A DNA stretch of 64,000 nucleotides, taken from the NCBI GenBank assembly GCA_031260975.1, contig JAISKJ010000003.1:372065-436064 (forward strand), written 5' to 3'. Below the pieces are notes generated by a model. The model made no database searches, was not told the DNA's origin, and worked only from the letters and a program-made list of their open reading frames with translations. This stretch comes from Christensenellaceae bacterium. Lineage in GTDB: Bacteria; Bacillota; Clostridia; Christensenellales; UBA1242. Positions within the stretch are counted from its first letter, which is position 1. Every line of letters begins with the position of its first letter. Of this stretch, positions 10,162 to 18,720 are shown piece by piece. The translations under genes were made by a program, and so were the position numbers.

Positions 10162-10361
10162 AATTATCTCCGTTAAAACTTGCTTAACACTCAAATTATA
10201 TCACAAAAGACATTAAAAGTAAACTGCTGAAGATAAAGCCCTTAACAAAAACAATATGAAACATATGTTTTAATCATTGGCGGAAAATGTCGAATTTTGC
10301 GCATAAATAAGGCACCCGATAAAGATATTTACAAAATTATTCAAAAATATGTCACTAAAAA

Positions 10362-10391
10362 TTGACTTTTGAAATATTTGTCATATATAAT
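10362..10391 (+). promoter_or_regulatory. Sigma-A promoter of the sigma-like regulator gene
   Basis: TTGACT (10362-10367), 18-base spacer, TATAAT (10386-10391), about 50 bases before the start at 10442. Confidence 0.7.
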
Positions 10392-10441
10392 GACGAGGAC
10401 AACACGACAAGTAAAGAATAAAAAACAAAGAGGAGGGAAAT

Positions 10442-10948
10442 ATGAATTATAGAGTATGGTGCAGAACAATGTTGACAGTGTATAAGTTTCTTGGAGTAAT
10501 CACGGCCTCACTTGACAAATGTATAAACCGTATGGCCTGTAGTGCTGCTGCAGAATCGGGAAATCAAGCCGAAAAAATAATTGGTTATACCGAAAATAAG
10601 ATTGATTTAATAAACTTGAAAGTAATAATAGAACAAATTTTTCTTAAAATACCCAAAGAGCATTCCGAACTTCTGATGCTGCGCTATGTAGACAATATGC
10701 AGAATAAGGATATTGCCGAGCTTAAGAATTGGGGTATGCGTACGTATTTTAGAAAGCTGAGCCGGGCTTTGACTGCGTTTGAAAACGAAGTTGAAACGGT
10801 AGCCTGTGAGCATAAAGATATTTTTGACAAGCTACTTGGGCAAAAGTGGATTGAAATGGCCTTTGACGAGCATCTGAAGAAAGTTGACAGCATGGTGTGT
10901 GGAGACAGTAGCTCTCTTGAAAAACTTGTAAGGTGCCCTATATTTTAA
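10442..10948 (+). CDS. Sigma-70 region 4-like DNA-binding protein
   Basis: 168 residues. The middle (about 60-118) resembles sigma region 4: FLKIPKEHSELLMLRYVDNMQNKDIAEL is the first helix pair, and GMRTYFRKLSRALTAFENEV is the recognition helix region. There is no region 2, so it is not a complete sigma factor. It could be an activator that helps RNA polymerase, like the ArpU/late-gene regulators of phages, or a host regulator. It has a strong SD (GAGGAGG) and its own good promoter. It lies just before the phage head block with one convergent gene in between, so control of that block is possible but only inferred. Confidence 0.6.
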   Translation: MNYRVWCRTMLTVYKFLGVITASLDKCINRMACSAAAESGNQAEKIIGYTENKIDLINLKVIIEQIFLKIPKEHSELLMLRYVDNMQNKDIAELKNWGMRTYFRKLSRALTAFENEVETVACEHKDIFDKLLGQKWIEMAFDEHLKKVDSMVCGDSSSLEKLVRCPIF

Positions 10949-11773
10949 TTATAGTTCATGGTCATCATATAAATATTGCGGTTTTATTGTTTTGACCTCT
11001 TTGAATTTTTGTGTGTTGCGTGTTTTGTTTTTTGGAGTGATTTTCATATATAACAGATAAAATATTGCAAAAGAAGGCAGCAAAACCGCAACTATTACAA
11101 CAAATTTTACGTTGCTTGTTTTGAGATATTCAATATATGAAAGCACCGGAGTTATAAATGGATTCGGCGCATTTTCAAATATTTCCGTGTTTGGCAGAAT
11201 TTCGCTGAGCATATCACTTAGCCCGCCATATACATAGCCTGAGGAGTTTCCGAATTTGCAGAAGTACCACACATTTCCTCGCCCAATAATCGCTTCTTCA
11301 CCGCTTATTCTGCCTATGTATTGCAGAATATTTTGATTTTGGGGCAGAGCGGCCACGGCATTTGAAGCGTAGAAAGGCGCGTCTTTGAGCATTGCTCCGT
11401 CACTGCTAAAAACTCTGAATGTGGCAGAAACATATGGGTGTAGCGGGATACCGCTTATTGGCTGTACCTCTAGTTTTTTGACGTATCCGATTTGTTCCAT
11501 ATATTGTGCACGATAAAAATAGTCGTTTGCATCGCTGAGCAGTTTTACAAAATAGGTGTTAGGTATTTCAAAATACATATTTATATAACTTTCGTTTAGT
11601 GTGGGTGTTTTATATAAATAAACTCCTGCAAATTTTATTCTTGCAAATTGTTCGCCGTCACCTGTTGCAAAAACAGTTTTGTTTTGCGGAGCCAACAAAA
11701 GTGCATGAGAATAAATAAGCACTATAATTAGTGTCACCGGCACAAAAAACAATAATGAAAAAAGTTTTTTCAT
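10949..11773 (-). CDS. Membrane-anchored extracytoplasmic protein with SH3-like domains
   Basis: 274 residues from ATG at 11773 (GAGGG upstream). Signal/anchor MKKLFSLLFFVPVTLIIVLIY, then two SH3-like segments (about 35-110 and 115-200: FARIKFAGVYLYKTP..., ATFRVFSSDGAMLKDAP...). A second membrane helix lies at about 226-247 (FVVIVAVLLPSFAIFYLLYM), followed by a basic cytoplasmic tail. Its stop abuts the stop of the regulator gene with no spacer, and it is divergent from the terminase gene 76 bases away. Function unknown; SH3-like domains often bind cell-wall peptides. Confidence 0.7.
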   Translation of the reverse strand: MKKLFSLLFFVPVTLIIVLIYSHALLLAPQNKTVFATGDGEQFARIKFAGVYLYKTPTLNESYINMYFEIPNTYFVKLLSDANDYFYRAQYMEQIGYVKKLEVQPISGIPLHPYVSATFRVFSSDGAMLKDAPFYASNAVAALPQNQNILQYIGRISGEEAIIGRGNVWYFCKFGNSSGYVYGGLSDMLSEILPNTEIFENAPNPFITPVLSYIEYLKTSNVKFVVIVAVLLPSFAIFYLLYMKITPKNKTRNTQKFKEVKTIKPQYLYDDHEL

Positions 11774-11849
11774 AGTTTCCCTCATCTTCATTCTAAAACA
11801 AAATCTGAACATAAAAAACACAAAAATTGTAAAAAATTGAGGAGTTTTG

Positions 11850-13268
11850 ATGAATGAAATTATTTACAGACTTAGGCAGATTTATAATGAAACCCGGCGC
11901 AGATTTGAAAACAATAAAATTTTTAGATATAACACGGGTGAAATTGTTCACAAAAAACAGCTGGAGTTTCATAAATCCCCTGCGCGCAACCGTTGGGTGT
12001 TTGGCGGCAACAGAAGCGGAAAGACCGAATGCGGCGCAGTTGAAGCAATTTTTTTGGCGCGGGGTATTCATCCGTATAGGAAAAATAAGCCCTCAGTCAG
12101 CGGTTGGGTGGTGTCGCTCTCAACGCAGGTTCAGAGGGATGTTGCGCAAAAGAAAATTCTTGAATATCTCAATCCCGATTGGATAGAAGATATTGCTATG
12201 TTAAGCGGAAAAAAGGATAACCCTGAAGGAGGTGTAATAGATTATATAACCATAAAAAATATTTTTGGGAGTGTCAGCCGCATAGGGTTTAAGAGCTGTG
12301 ATCAGGGCAGGGAAAAGTTTCAGGGGATGAGCCTTGACTTTGTGTGGTTTGATGAAGAGCCGCCTCAGGATGTTTATGTTGAATGCCGCATGCGTGTTAT
12401 GGATAAATGTGGCGATATTTTTGCCACCATGACGCCGCTTAAGGGGCTGACATTTGTATATAACGAAATTTATATGAACACTCATGACCCCGAAATTTGG
12501 TGCATGTTTATGGAGTGGAATGATAATCCATACCTCGATAAAAACGAAATAATGCTGATGGAAAATGCACTCGGCGCTGATGAACTTGACACACGAAGAA
12601 GCGGCAAATTTAGCACCGCTCTTGGTCTCGTGTATAATGACTTTTCGCCCCTTGTGCACGTTGTGGAGCCTTTTGCGGTTCCACACGAGTGGTATGATAA
12701 TATTTCTATCGACCCGGGGCTTAAAAATCCTCTGTCTTGTCACTTTTATGCAGTGGATTTTGATGATAATATTTATGTGATATATGAGCATTATGAGGCA
12801 GGCCGTGATGTAGCCTTTCATGCCGAAAAGATAAAACAAATTGCCGACAAACTGAATTGGCCGCGTCTTAGTAACGGCAGTCTTTCTGCGCTTATTGACA
12901 GTGCAGCAAATCAGCGTACTCTTGCTTCAACCAAAAGTGTGGTGGAGTTATTTTTAGAATACGGCATAACCGTCAATCCGAATGTCAACAAGGATTTGTT
13001 TAGCGGCATCAATCGTGTAAAGAGTTATCTTAAAACCGAAAATGGACCTAGACTTTTTATATTTAATAATTGTGTAAATCTAATAAGGGAATTTAAGGGC
13101 TATTTTTGGGGGTTGGGCGACAGTCCTGTTAAAAAGGATGACCATGCGCTTGATGAGCTTAGATATTATATAATGTCGCGACCTGAAAACAGAAAACAAA
13201 ATATGAAAACCATGGTGCAAAAACATAAGGAGCAGTTGTATAGGAAAATAAAACGACAAAAATTGTGA
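11850..13268 (+). CDS. Phage terminase large subunit
   Basis: DNA-packaging motor and nuclease, 472 residues. The ATPase Walker A is FGGNRSGKTECGAV (about residues 50-63) and Walker B is DFVWFDEEPP (about 165). The C-terminal RNase H-like nuclease has the expected acidic residues in SIDPGLKNPLSCHFYAVDFDD and ALIDSAANQ, plus a late DDHALDELRYYI. All catalytic elements look intact. ATG at 11850 follows GAGGAG; a TTG just before it is the alternative. First gene of the head block, divergent from the SH3-like gene. No clear sigma-A promoter lies in the 76-base gap. Confidence 0.92.
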   Translation: MNEIIYRLRQIYNETRRRFENNKIFRYNTGEIVHKKQLEFHKSPARNRWVFGGNRSGKTECGAVEAIFLARGIHPYRKNKPSVSGWVVSLSTQVQRDVAQKKILEYLNPDWIEDIAMLSGKKDNPEGGVIDYITIKNIFGSVSRIGFKSCDQGREKFQGMSLDFVWFDEEPPQDVYVECRMRVMDKCGDIFATMTPLKGLTFVYNEIYMNTHDPEIWCMFMEWNDNPYLDKNEIMLMENALGADELDTRRSGKFSTALGLVYNDFSPLVHVVEPFAVPHEWYDNISIDPGLKNPLSCHFYAVDFDDNIYVIYEHYEAGRDVAFHAEKIKQIADKLNWPRLSNGSLSALIDSAANQRTLASTKSVVELFLEYGITVNPNVNKDLFSGINRVKSYLKTENGPRLFIFNNCVNLIREFKGYFWGLGDSPVKKDDHALDELRYYIMSRPENRKQNMKTMVQKHKEQLYRKIKRQKL

Positions 13269-13274
13269 GGCCAT

Positions 13275-13652
13275 ATGAAAGAAGAAGAATATGAGCAACT
13301 TAACATGGGTTTTGAAAAATTAGAGTCGCAAACAGAAGTTGTGATGACGGCAAATAGGCTTGATTTAAAGGAGGCATTGCTTAAGCGTGCGGTTGGGTAT
13401 GTAAGTGAAGAGCAGGTGGATGAGTATGCCTTAGATGCTCTTGGCGGCAAACTTAAGCTCATTAAGCGTAAAGTTATTCATAAGGAAGTGCCTCCTGATG
13501 TGATGGCGGCAAAGGTTTTGATGGATGTGTATAACATAGATGCAATCAGGCGGATGAGTGACGAGGAGCTTGAACAGGAAAAAAATAGACTGCTTATACT
13601 TTTAAAACAGGAAGAGGAGATTAAAGGAGGGGAAAATGTTGATAGAGAATAA
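13275..13652 (+). CDS. Small head-block protein, possible terminase small-subunit relative
   Basis: 125 residues, charged and helical. The segment RKVIHKEVPPDVMAAKVLM resembles the C-terminal region of Gram-positive phage small terminases (KKV..H.PGD..AQ..L). No N-terminal helix-turn-helix is visible, and the gene follows rather than precedes the large subunit, so the assignment is weak. GAGG lies 4 bases before the ATG. Its end overlaps the next gene by 17 bases. Confidence 0.6.
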   Translation: MKEEEYEQLNMGFEKLESQTEVVMTANRLDLKEALLKRAVGYVSEEQVDEYALDALGGKLKLIKRKVIHKEVPPDVMAAKVLMDVYNIDAIRRMSDEELEQEKNRLLILLKQEEEIKGGENVDRE

Positions 13653-13872
13653 TGTTAAGATAGTACGCTGCATGGGCAAGGAGTGCAATAAAATCGCTGC
13701 ATATAAAATAACACTGAATAAGAAAAACATTTGTGTGTGCAAAAGCTGCTTAAATAATTTATATGACCGCATCGGAAAAGTGCTTATACCCAAAAGCCCA
13801 TGCAACTTTTTAAATGATGAAAAAATGAAAAAAGCTGATTTTGACCATCCGCATACCTCCAAAAACGTTTAG
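13636..13872 (+). CDS. Small cysteine-pair protein in head block
   Basis: 78 residues with two close cysteine pairs, C-MGKE-C near residue 12 and CVCKSC near 35, suggesting a small zinc ribbon. SD AAGGAGG precedes the ATG. It overlaps the preceding gene and is 34 bases before the portal gene. No family recognised. Confidence 0.55.
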   Translation: MLIENNVKIVRCMGKECNKIAAYKITLNKKNICVCKSCLNNLYDRIGKVLIPKSPCNFLNDEKMKKADFDHPHTSKNV

Positions 13873-13906
13873 TTGTAATTATATAACAAAAAGGAGAAGA
13901 TAAAAA

Positions 13907-15796
13907 ATGCAAGAGAGAATTAAGAAACATGAAGAAGAAGTCATCAAAAAGTTAGTAGAGGATATCTATACTGACTTCAAAAAAAGAAGGACTGAGCGCA
14001 AGCCTTTTGAGGCTCAGTGGCAGCTTAACAACAATTTTGTTATGGGTAATCAATACTGCTCAATTGTGGCAGGCCATGAAGTGGAGGATTATTCAAAACA
14101 ATACTTTTGGCAGGAGCGTGAAGTTTTTAATCACATAGCACCTTTGATTGAAGCAAGACTTTCAAAGCTTGCTCGCATTAAACCTGCGCTCACAGTGCTT
14201 CCTGCAAGTGCTGAGGAAGGGGACATTAAAGTGGCCAAGCTTAGCCGTGATATAATAAATGCCACAAGTGAACGTATAAATATCTACGGCAAAATTCTTG
14301 ATGCCACCAAATGGAGCGAAATTTGCGGCACAAGTTTTTATAAAATTATTTGGAACGCCGGTGCCGGAAAGAGTATAGCAACAGATGAAGCAAGAATTCC
14401 CATTCATGAAGGCGACGTTGAGGTTGCGGTAATTCCGCCATATGAAATCTTTCCTGAATCGTCATGCAGCGGCAGCATTGAGGAGTGCAGCAGTATAATT
14501 CACGCCAAGGCCTATAATGTTCAGGCAATAAAAAACATTTGGGGCGTTGACATTGAAGGAGGTTCGGTTGATGTCTTTGCTCTTGACAAGGTTCAGGTTT
14601 TGGGAGGCCTTGGTTATAGGGCCGCTGCAAGCGGTGTCATAAACAGTGTAAAGAATGACCATGCTATAGTTCTTGAAAAATATGAAGCGCCTACAGTAAA
14701 GTATCCAAACGGCAGGCTGATTATCGTATGTGAGGACAAGCTTCTTTATATGGGAGAGCTGCCTTATATAAATGCTACTGAACACAAAAGAGGATATCCT
14801 TTTATTCGTCAGGTTTCGGTGGGTCTTGCCGGTTGTTTTTGGGGAAGTAGCGTAATTGAGCGTACGATACCGGTTCAGCGGGCATATAACGCCGTAAAAA
14901 ATCGCAAGCATGAATTTTTAAACAGGCTTTCTATGGGCGTGCTTATGGTTGAGGATGGCAGTGTAGATATAGAAAATCTTGAAGAAGAGGGGCTTAGTCC
15001 CGGTAAGGTATTGATATACAGGCAAGGCAGCACGCCGCCAAGCATTATGAGCGACAGAAGTCTTCCTATAGATTTTTCGGCCGAGGAAGAGCGGTTGATA
15101 GATGAGTTTACTGAAATCAGTGGTATAAGCTATTATACCCGTAACACCAACAGTTTGTTTAGCGGAAACATTAGCGGTGTAACGCTGCAATTACTTTTGG
15201 AGCAGGACGACGCAAGACTTAATGCCACCGTTGACAGCATAAAGGATGCTGTCAAAGATATTGCCAAGCAAATTCTCAGACTTTATAAGCAATATGCCAA
15301 CACGCCGAGGCTTCTGCGACTCAATAATGACCGCGGAGAGGTTGAGGTTTTTTATTGGAGCCGAAGCGATATTAATAGTGAGGATGTTGTAATAGACAAC
15401 AGCAGCGTAGCTTTCCAGACCCTCGCTCAGCGTCAGAGCAGAATTCTTGAACTGCTGCAGACGGGCTTGCTTAAGGATGATGAAGGAAAAATGTCTCCGT
15501 TTATGCGTGCAAAGGCTCTGGATATTTTGGGCCTTGGTGTTTGGGAAAACGGAGTTGATTTGAGCGCACTTCATATGAGACATGCCGAAAAAGAAAATCT
15601 TCTGTTTTTGACAAATCCCAGAGTGGTTGACATAAGCGAGATTGACGACCATCAAATTCATATAGATAAGCATATTGCCTTTTCACTCAGCCGTGAATTT
15701 GAACAAAAGCTTGCCCAAAACCCCAACCTTAAGGATAAGCTCATAGCACATATAAATTTACATAAAGAGTATTTAAAAGAGGGGACAAAAAAGTAA
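13907..15796 (+). CDS. Phage portal protein (podovirus/P22-like size)
   Basis: The dodecameric ring at the special capsid vertex through which DNA enters. 629 residues, longer than typical HK97-type portals (about 400) and close to P22-like portals. Features: charged N-terminus, VFNHIAPLIEARLSKLARIKPALTV (wing/clip entry), VIPPYEIFPESSC, and FIRQVSVGLAGCFWGSSVIERTIPVQRAYNAVKNRK, typical of podovirus portals. A coiled C-terminal part follows. Position between terminase and scaffold supports the call. No frameshift. Confidence 0.85.
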   Translation: MQERIKKHEEEVIKKLVEDIYTDFKKRRTERKPFEAQWQLNNNFVMGNQYCSIVAGHEVEDYSKQYFWQEREVFNHIAPLIEARLSKLARIKPALTVLPASAEEGDIKVAKLSRDIINATSERINIYGKILDATKWSEICGTSFYKIIWNAGAGKSIATDEARIPIHEGDVEVAVIPPYEIFPESSCSGSIEECSSIIHAKAYNVQAIKNIWGVDIEGGSVDVFALDKVQVLGGLGYRAAASGVINSVKNDHAIVLEKYEAPTVKYPNGRLIIVCEDKLLYMGELPYINATEHKRGYPFIRQVSVGLAGCFWGSSVIERTIPVQRAYNAVKNRKHEFLNRLSMGVLMVEDGSVDIENLEEEGLSPGKVLIYRQGSTPPSIMSDRSLPIDFSAEEERLIDEFTEISGISYYTRNTNSLFSGNISGVTLQLLLEQDDARLNATVDSIKDAVKDIAKQILRLYKQYANTPRLLRLNNDRGEVEVFYWSRSDINSEDVVIDNSSVAFQTLAQRQSRILELLQTGLLKDDEGKMSPFMRAKALDILGLGVWENGVDLSALHMRHAEKENLLFLTNPRVVDISEIDDHQIHIDKHIAFSLSREFEQKLAQNPNLKDKLIAHINLHKEYLKEGTKK

Positions 15797-15956
15797 TAGA
15801 TGCGTCCGGTATATATATGGAAGCAGGTAATCACTCGTTAGGGCTTTGAAACGCATTGTGCAGTTGCACAGATATTGTGCACAAAACGTGAATTTGAATG
15901 TTTGAATATAATAAAAATCAACAAATAGCATATCAAAAAATTAGAAGGAGTAAAAA
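15797..15956 (+). other. Spacer between portal and scaffold with hairpin and possible -10 box
   Basis: The largest gap in the block (160 bases). It holds a small hairpin, TGTGCA-gt-TGCACA (15857-15870), and a TATAAT at 15907-15912 without a convincing -35. It could be a processing site or an internal promoter needing an activator. Confidence 0.3.
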
Positions 15957-16562
15957 ATGGAAGAAGAACAAATTATGGAACAACCTGAGGCACGCAGTCA
16001 TAGTGCAGCGGCACAAAGTGAAGATGTTGGACAGGATGCCGGCGGCTCCATAGGAAAATTTAAGGATAGTGCAGCACTTTTTGATGCTTACAACAATCTG
16101 CAGAGTGAGTTTACCAAAAAGTGTCAGACACTAGCCGACCTCAAAAAGAAGAGTGAAGAAAGCTTGCAGACCGATACATTAAATCAAAAGTTGCAAGACT
16201 TTTTACAGACTCATCCTGAGGCGGATGATTTCAAGGATATGATTTTGCAGCAATTTTCAGATGACAAATCAGAAGAAAATTCTAATCCGTTTGAAATTGC
16301 GTGGAGTAAAATCGCTATGCAAAACTTTAAACTTCCTCAAAATTTAGTCAAAGATACAGGTTTTTTAGAGCAATTTATCTTTAACAACAACGAAATCAAG
16401 GATAAAATTCTGAATGATTATTTTAGTCAGTTGAATTTTGCCTCTTCGCCTACGCTCATTAGCAGTCACGCGGGCTCTGCTCCGAGTGTTACGCCAAGGG
16501 CGTCTGCCAAAAATATTGTTGAAGCGGGCAAAATGGCAAAGGCAATTTTTGACGGTAAATAA
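15957..16562 (+). CDS. Phage scaffolding protein
   Basis: 201 residues, acidic and predicted mostly helical, with FDAYNNLQSEFTKKCQTLADLKKKSEESL as a coiled-coil stretch at about 40-70. It sits directly upstream of the capsid gene, where phages encode scaffold. The C-terminus is basic (RASAKNIVEAGKMAKAIFDGK), as expected for capsid binding. SD GAAGGAG. No protease domain seen. Confidence 0.75.
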   Translation: MEEEQIMEQPEARSHSAAAQSEDVGQDAGGSIGKFKDSAALFDAYNNLQSEFTKKCQTLADLKKKSEESLQTDTLNQKLQDFLQTHPEADDFKDMILQQFSDDKSEENSNPFEIAWSKIAMQNFKLPQNLVKDTGFLEQFIFNNNEIKDKILNDYFSQLNFASSPTLISSHAGSAPSVTPRASAKNIVEAGKMAKAIFDGK

Positions 16563-16585
16563 ACATAAGACAAAAGGAGAAAAAT

Positions 16586-17767
16586 ATGGTAACGATAACT
16601 AGTGCACAAAATGCATTAAAAACAGTTTATTTGGATGTTGTGTCAAATCAGCTGAATGTTGGGGCAAACCCTCTTCTTGCAAAGATTAAACATACTTCCA
16701 GTGACATTTTGGGCAAAGAAATCAGAAAAATGACCACAGTCGGCCTTAACGGCGGAATTGGCGCCGGAAGTGAAGATGGGGCACTGCCTGCCTCTGCCGG
16801 CAATAACTATGTTCAATTTGTAACAACATTAAAGAATCTTTACGGCACCATTGAAATCAGCGACAAGGCGCTCAGGGCTTCGGCAAATGATGCCAGTGCT
16901 TTTGTAAACCTGCTTAATGATGAAATGGAAGGCCTGATTAAGGCAAGCACTTTCAACATTTCGCGTATGCTTTATGGTGACGGAACGGGCAAGCTTGCTG
17001 CGCTGACCGCATATAACAACACTACTAAAGCTTTGACTTTAGATAGTATTAAGAATGTTATGGAGGGTATGGTAGTTGACATTTATAACAATGACACTTT
17101 GGTTCAGGGCGGACTTAGAATTGCTAGCGTTCTGAGAGGCACTAAGCAGATTGTTTTGTCTCCGACTCCGACTACGGCTCCGGTTGCAGGCTACCATTTG
17201 TACGTTCAGAAGTCAAAAGGACAGGAATTAACCGGTCTTGGCACTTTGTTTAGAGAAATCGGGTCTATTTATGGCATAGACAAAGTTACGGCATATTGGA
17301 TGACCCCATATGTTGCAAACTCTGTGGGTGAAATAAGTGACAATAAGATTCAGACTGCGATTGACTATCTTGAAGAAATCAGTGGCGGCCAGGTTGACTT
17401 TATAACCTGTTCATCAACAGTAAAAAGAGCATACCAGCAGTATTTATCTTTCTATAAGAGAAATTTTGATATTGTAGAGCTTGCAGGCGGTGTTAAAGCG
17501 CTTTCATTTGCGGGTATCCCTGTTGTGTCTGACCGTTTTGCACCGGATGACAGCATGTATTTGCTTGACACAAAAGAATTTGCTATGCACCAGCTGGGCG
17601 ATTGGAATTGGCTTGAAGATGACAGCGGAAAGATTATCCGACAGGTTCCGGGTTTTGCCACATACAGTGCAACTTTGGTGAAGTATGCAGACCTTATCTG
17701 CAACAGACCTAATGCACAGGCAAAGCTTGCCGGAATTTCGGCTAGTGTCACCAACCCGTTTGCATAA
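16586..17767 (+). CDS. Phage major capsid protein (HK97 fold expected)
   Basis: 393 residues. N-terminus TSAQNALKTVYLDVVSNQLNVGANPLLAKI, then a Gly-rich segment (GLNGGIGAGSEDGALP) and FVTTLKNLYGTIEISDKALRAS. The E-loop/spine-like region has LLNDEMEGLIKASTFNISRMLYGDGTG, and the C-terminus has KYADLICNRPNAQAKLAGI. This is the pattern of phage major capsid proteins without a cleaved delta domain. The SD is AAGGAG. Capsid size cannot be read from sequence. Confidence 0.85.
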   Translation: MVTITSAQNALKTVYLDVVSNQLNVGANPLLAKIKHTSSDILGKEIRKMTTVGLNGGIGAGSEDGALPASAGNNYVQFVTTLKNLYGTIEISDKALRASANDASAFVNLLNDEMEGLIKASTFNISRMLYGDGTGKLAALTAYNNTTKALTLDSIKNVMEGMVVDIYNNDTLVQGGLRIASVLRGTKQIVLSPTPTTAPVAGYHLYVQKSKGQELTGLGTLFREIGSIYGIDKVTAYWMTPYVANSVGEISDNKIQTAIDYLEEISGGQVDFITCSSTVKRAYQQYLSFYKRNFDIVELAGGVKALSFAGIPVVSDRFAPDDSMYLLDTKEFAMHQLGDWNWLEDDSGKIIRQVPGFATYSATLVKYADLICNRPNAQAKLAGISASVTNPFA

Positions 17768-17793
17768 ATTTAAGCAAAATTTAGGAGAAAGGT

Positions 17794-18144
17794 ATGTATA
17801 TAAGGGTCATAAATGATATTTTTGATATATCACACAGGATAAAAGATATAGACGACGGTTATTTTGTGCTCTATAACACCGCCGCAAGAATATTTGAAGT
17901 GCACAACAGCAAGCAAAAAGATACTTTTTGTATAAGCTGCCAGTACCTTGATGCGAGGGTGCTAAATAAGCTGCACAAAACCAAAACCGTGAATCTTAAC
18001 AAGATTTTGGGTGAAATTGAAGAAAATAATCAAAAAATCGCTAAAAAATCATATAGAAACAGCATGGATGCAGCAAAAGAGAAATTTGATGAAATTATGC
18101 AGTATTTGGACAGCGGCAAAAACTATGACCCAAAATATACATAA
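17794..18144 (+). CDS. Small protein downstream of capsid, function unknown
   Basis: 116 residues. N-terminal half beta-rich with two Cys (FCISCQYLD), C-terminal half helical and charged. Located between capsid and connector genes, where head-completion or decoration proteins are usual; no motif decides. SD GGAG. Confidence 0.5.
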   Translation: MYIRVINDIFDISHRIKDIDDGYFVLYNTAARIFEVHNSKQKDTFCISCQYLDARVLNKLHKTKTVNLNKILGEIEENNQKIAKKSYRNSMDAAKEKFDEIMQYLDSGKNYDPKYT

Positions 18145-18162
18145 TCAAATGGAGGTGATGAT

Positions 18163-18720
18163 ATGCTGGTTTCAAATGTTTTAAAAACAGCATCACTTAT
18201 GCTGGGGCTGGAAGAAGAATTTGCGCCGATTTTTGTCTCAAGCGCGGTAAGTGCTGAAACTCAGAAGAAATTTAATAAACTGCTTGACAGTTTCAATCTG
18301 TGTCTTAGCGAAATTAGTACTGATTATATTCCGCTTCTTACTTCTCAAACTTTGACGCCGGTTGGCGGAAAGCTGTATTCAAACAGCACTGATATGAAGC
18401 GGATATATGAAATTCGCACAAAAAGCGGCAAAAAATTAAAATACAAGCTGTTTGAAGGGTTTGTTTCTATAGATTTTGCAGGTCCTGTTGAAGTCACGAG
18501 CTTTGTTGCCCCGCAGATATTAACGCTTAATAGTACATTCAGCAGCTTTGGTGGCAAAGTCAGCGAAAAATGTCTTGCTATGGGAACATCGGCAGAGTAT
18601 TGCTTTTTAGCTGCGCTGTATAATGACGCTGAAATTTGGGACAATCGCTTTAGGCAGGCGCTGAACCGCGCGTGCTCAAAAAAGGATAGCTTAATTTTGC
18701 CTGAAAGAAGGTGGCTGTAA
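18163..18720 (+). CDS. Head-tail connector / tail accessory protein (P22 gp4-like position)
   Basis: 185 residues. MLVSNVLKTASLMLGLEEEF and KKFNKLLDSFNLCLSEISTDYIPL resemble the helical start of podovirus head-completion proteins that plug the portal. YCFLAALYNDAEIWDNRFRQALNRAC is also typical. Strong SD GGAGGTGATG. The stop overlaps the next start (TAATG). Confidence 0.6.
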   Translation: MLVSNVLKTASLMLGLEEEFAPIFVSSAVSAETQKKFNKLLDSFNLCLSEISTDYIPLLTSQTLTPVGGKLYSNSTDMKRIYEIRTKSGKKLKYKLFEGFVSIDFAGPVEVTSFVAPQILTLNSTFSSFGGKVSEKCLAMGTSAEYCFLAALYNDAEIWDNRFRQALNRACSKKDSLILPERRWL

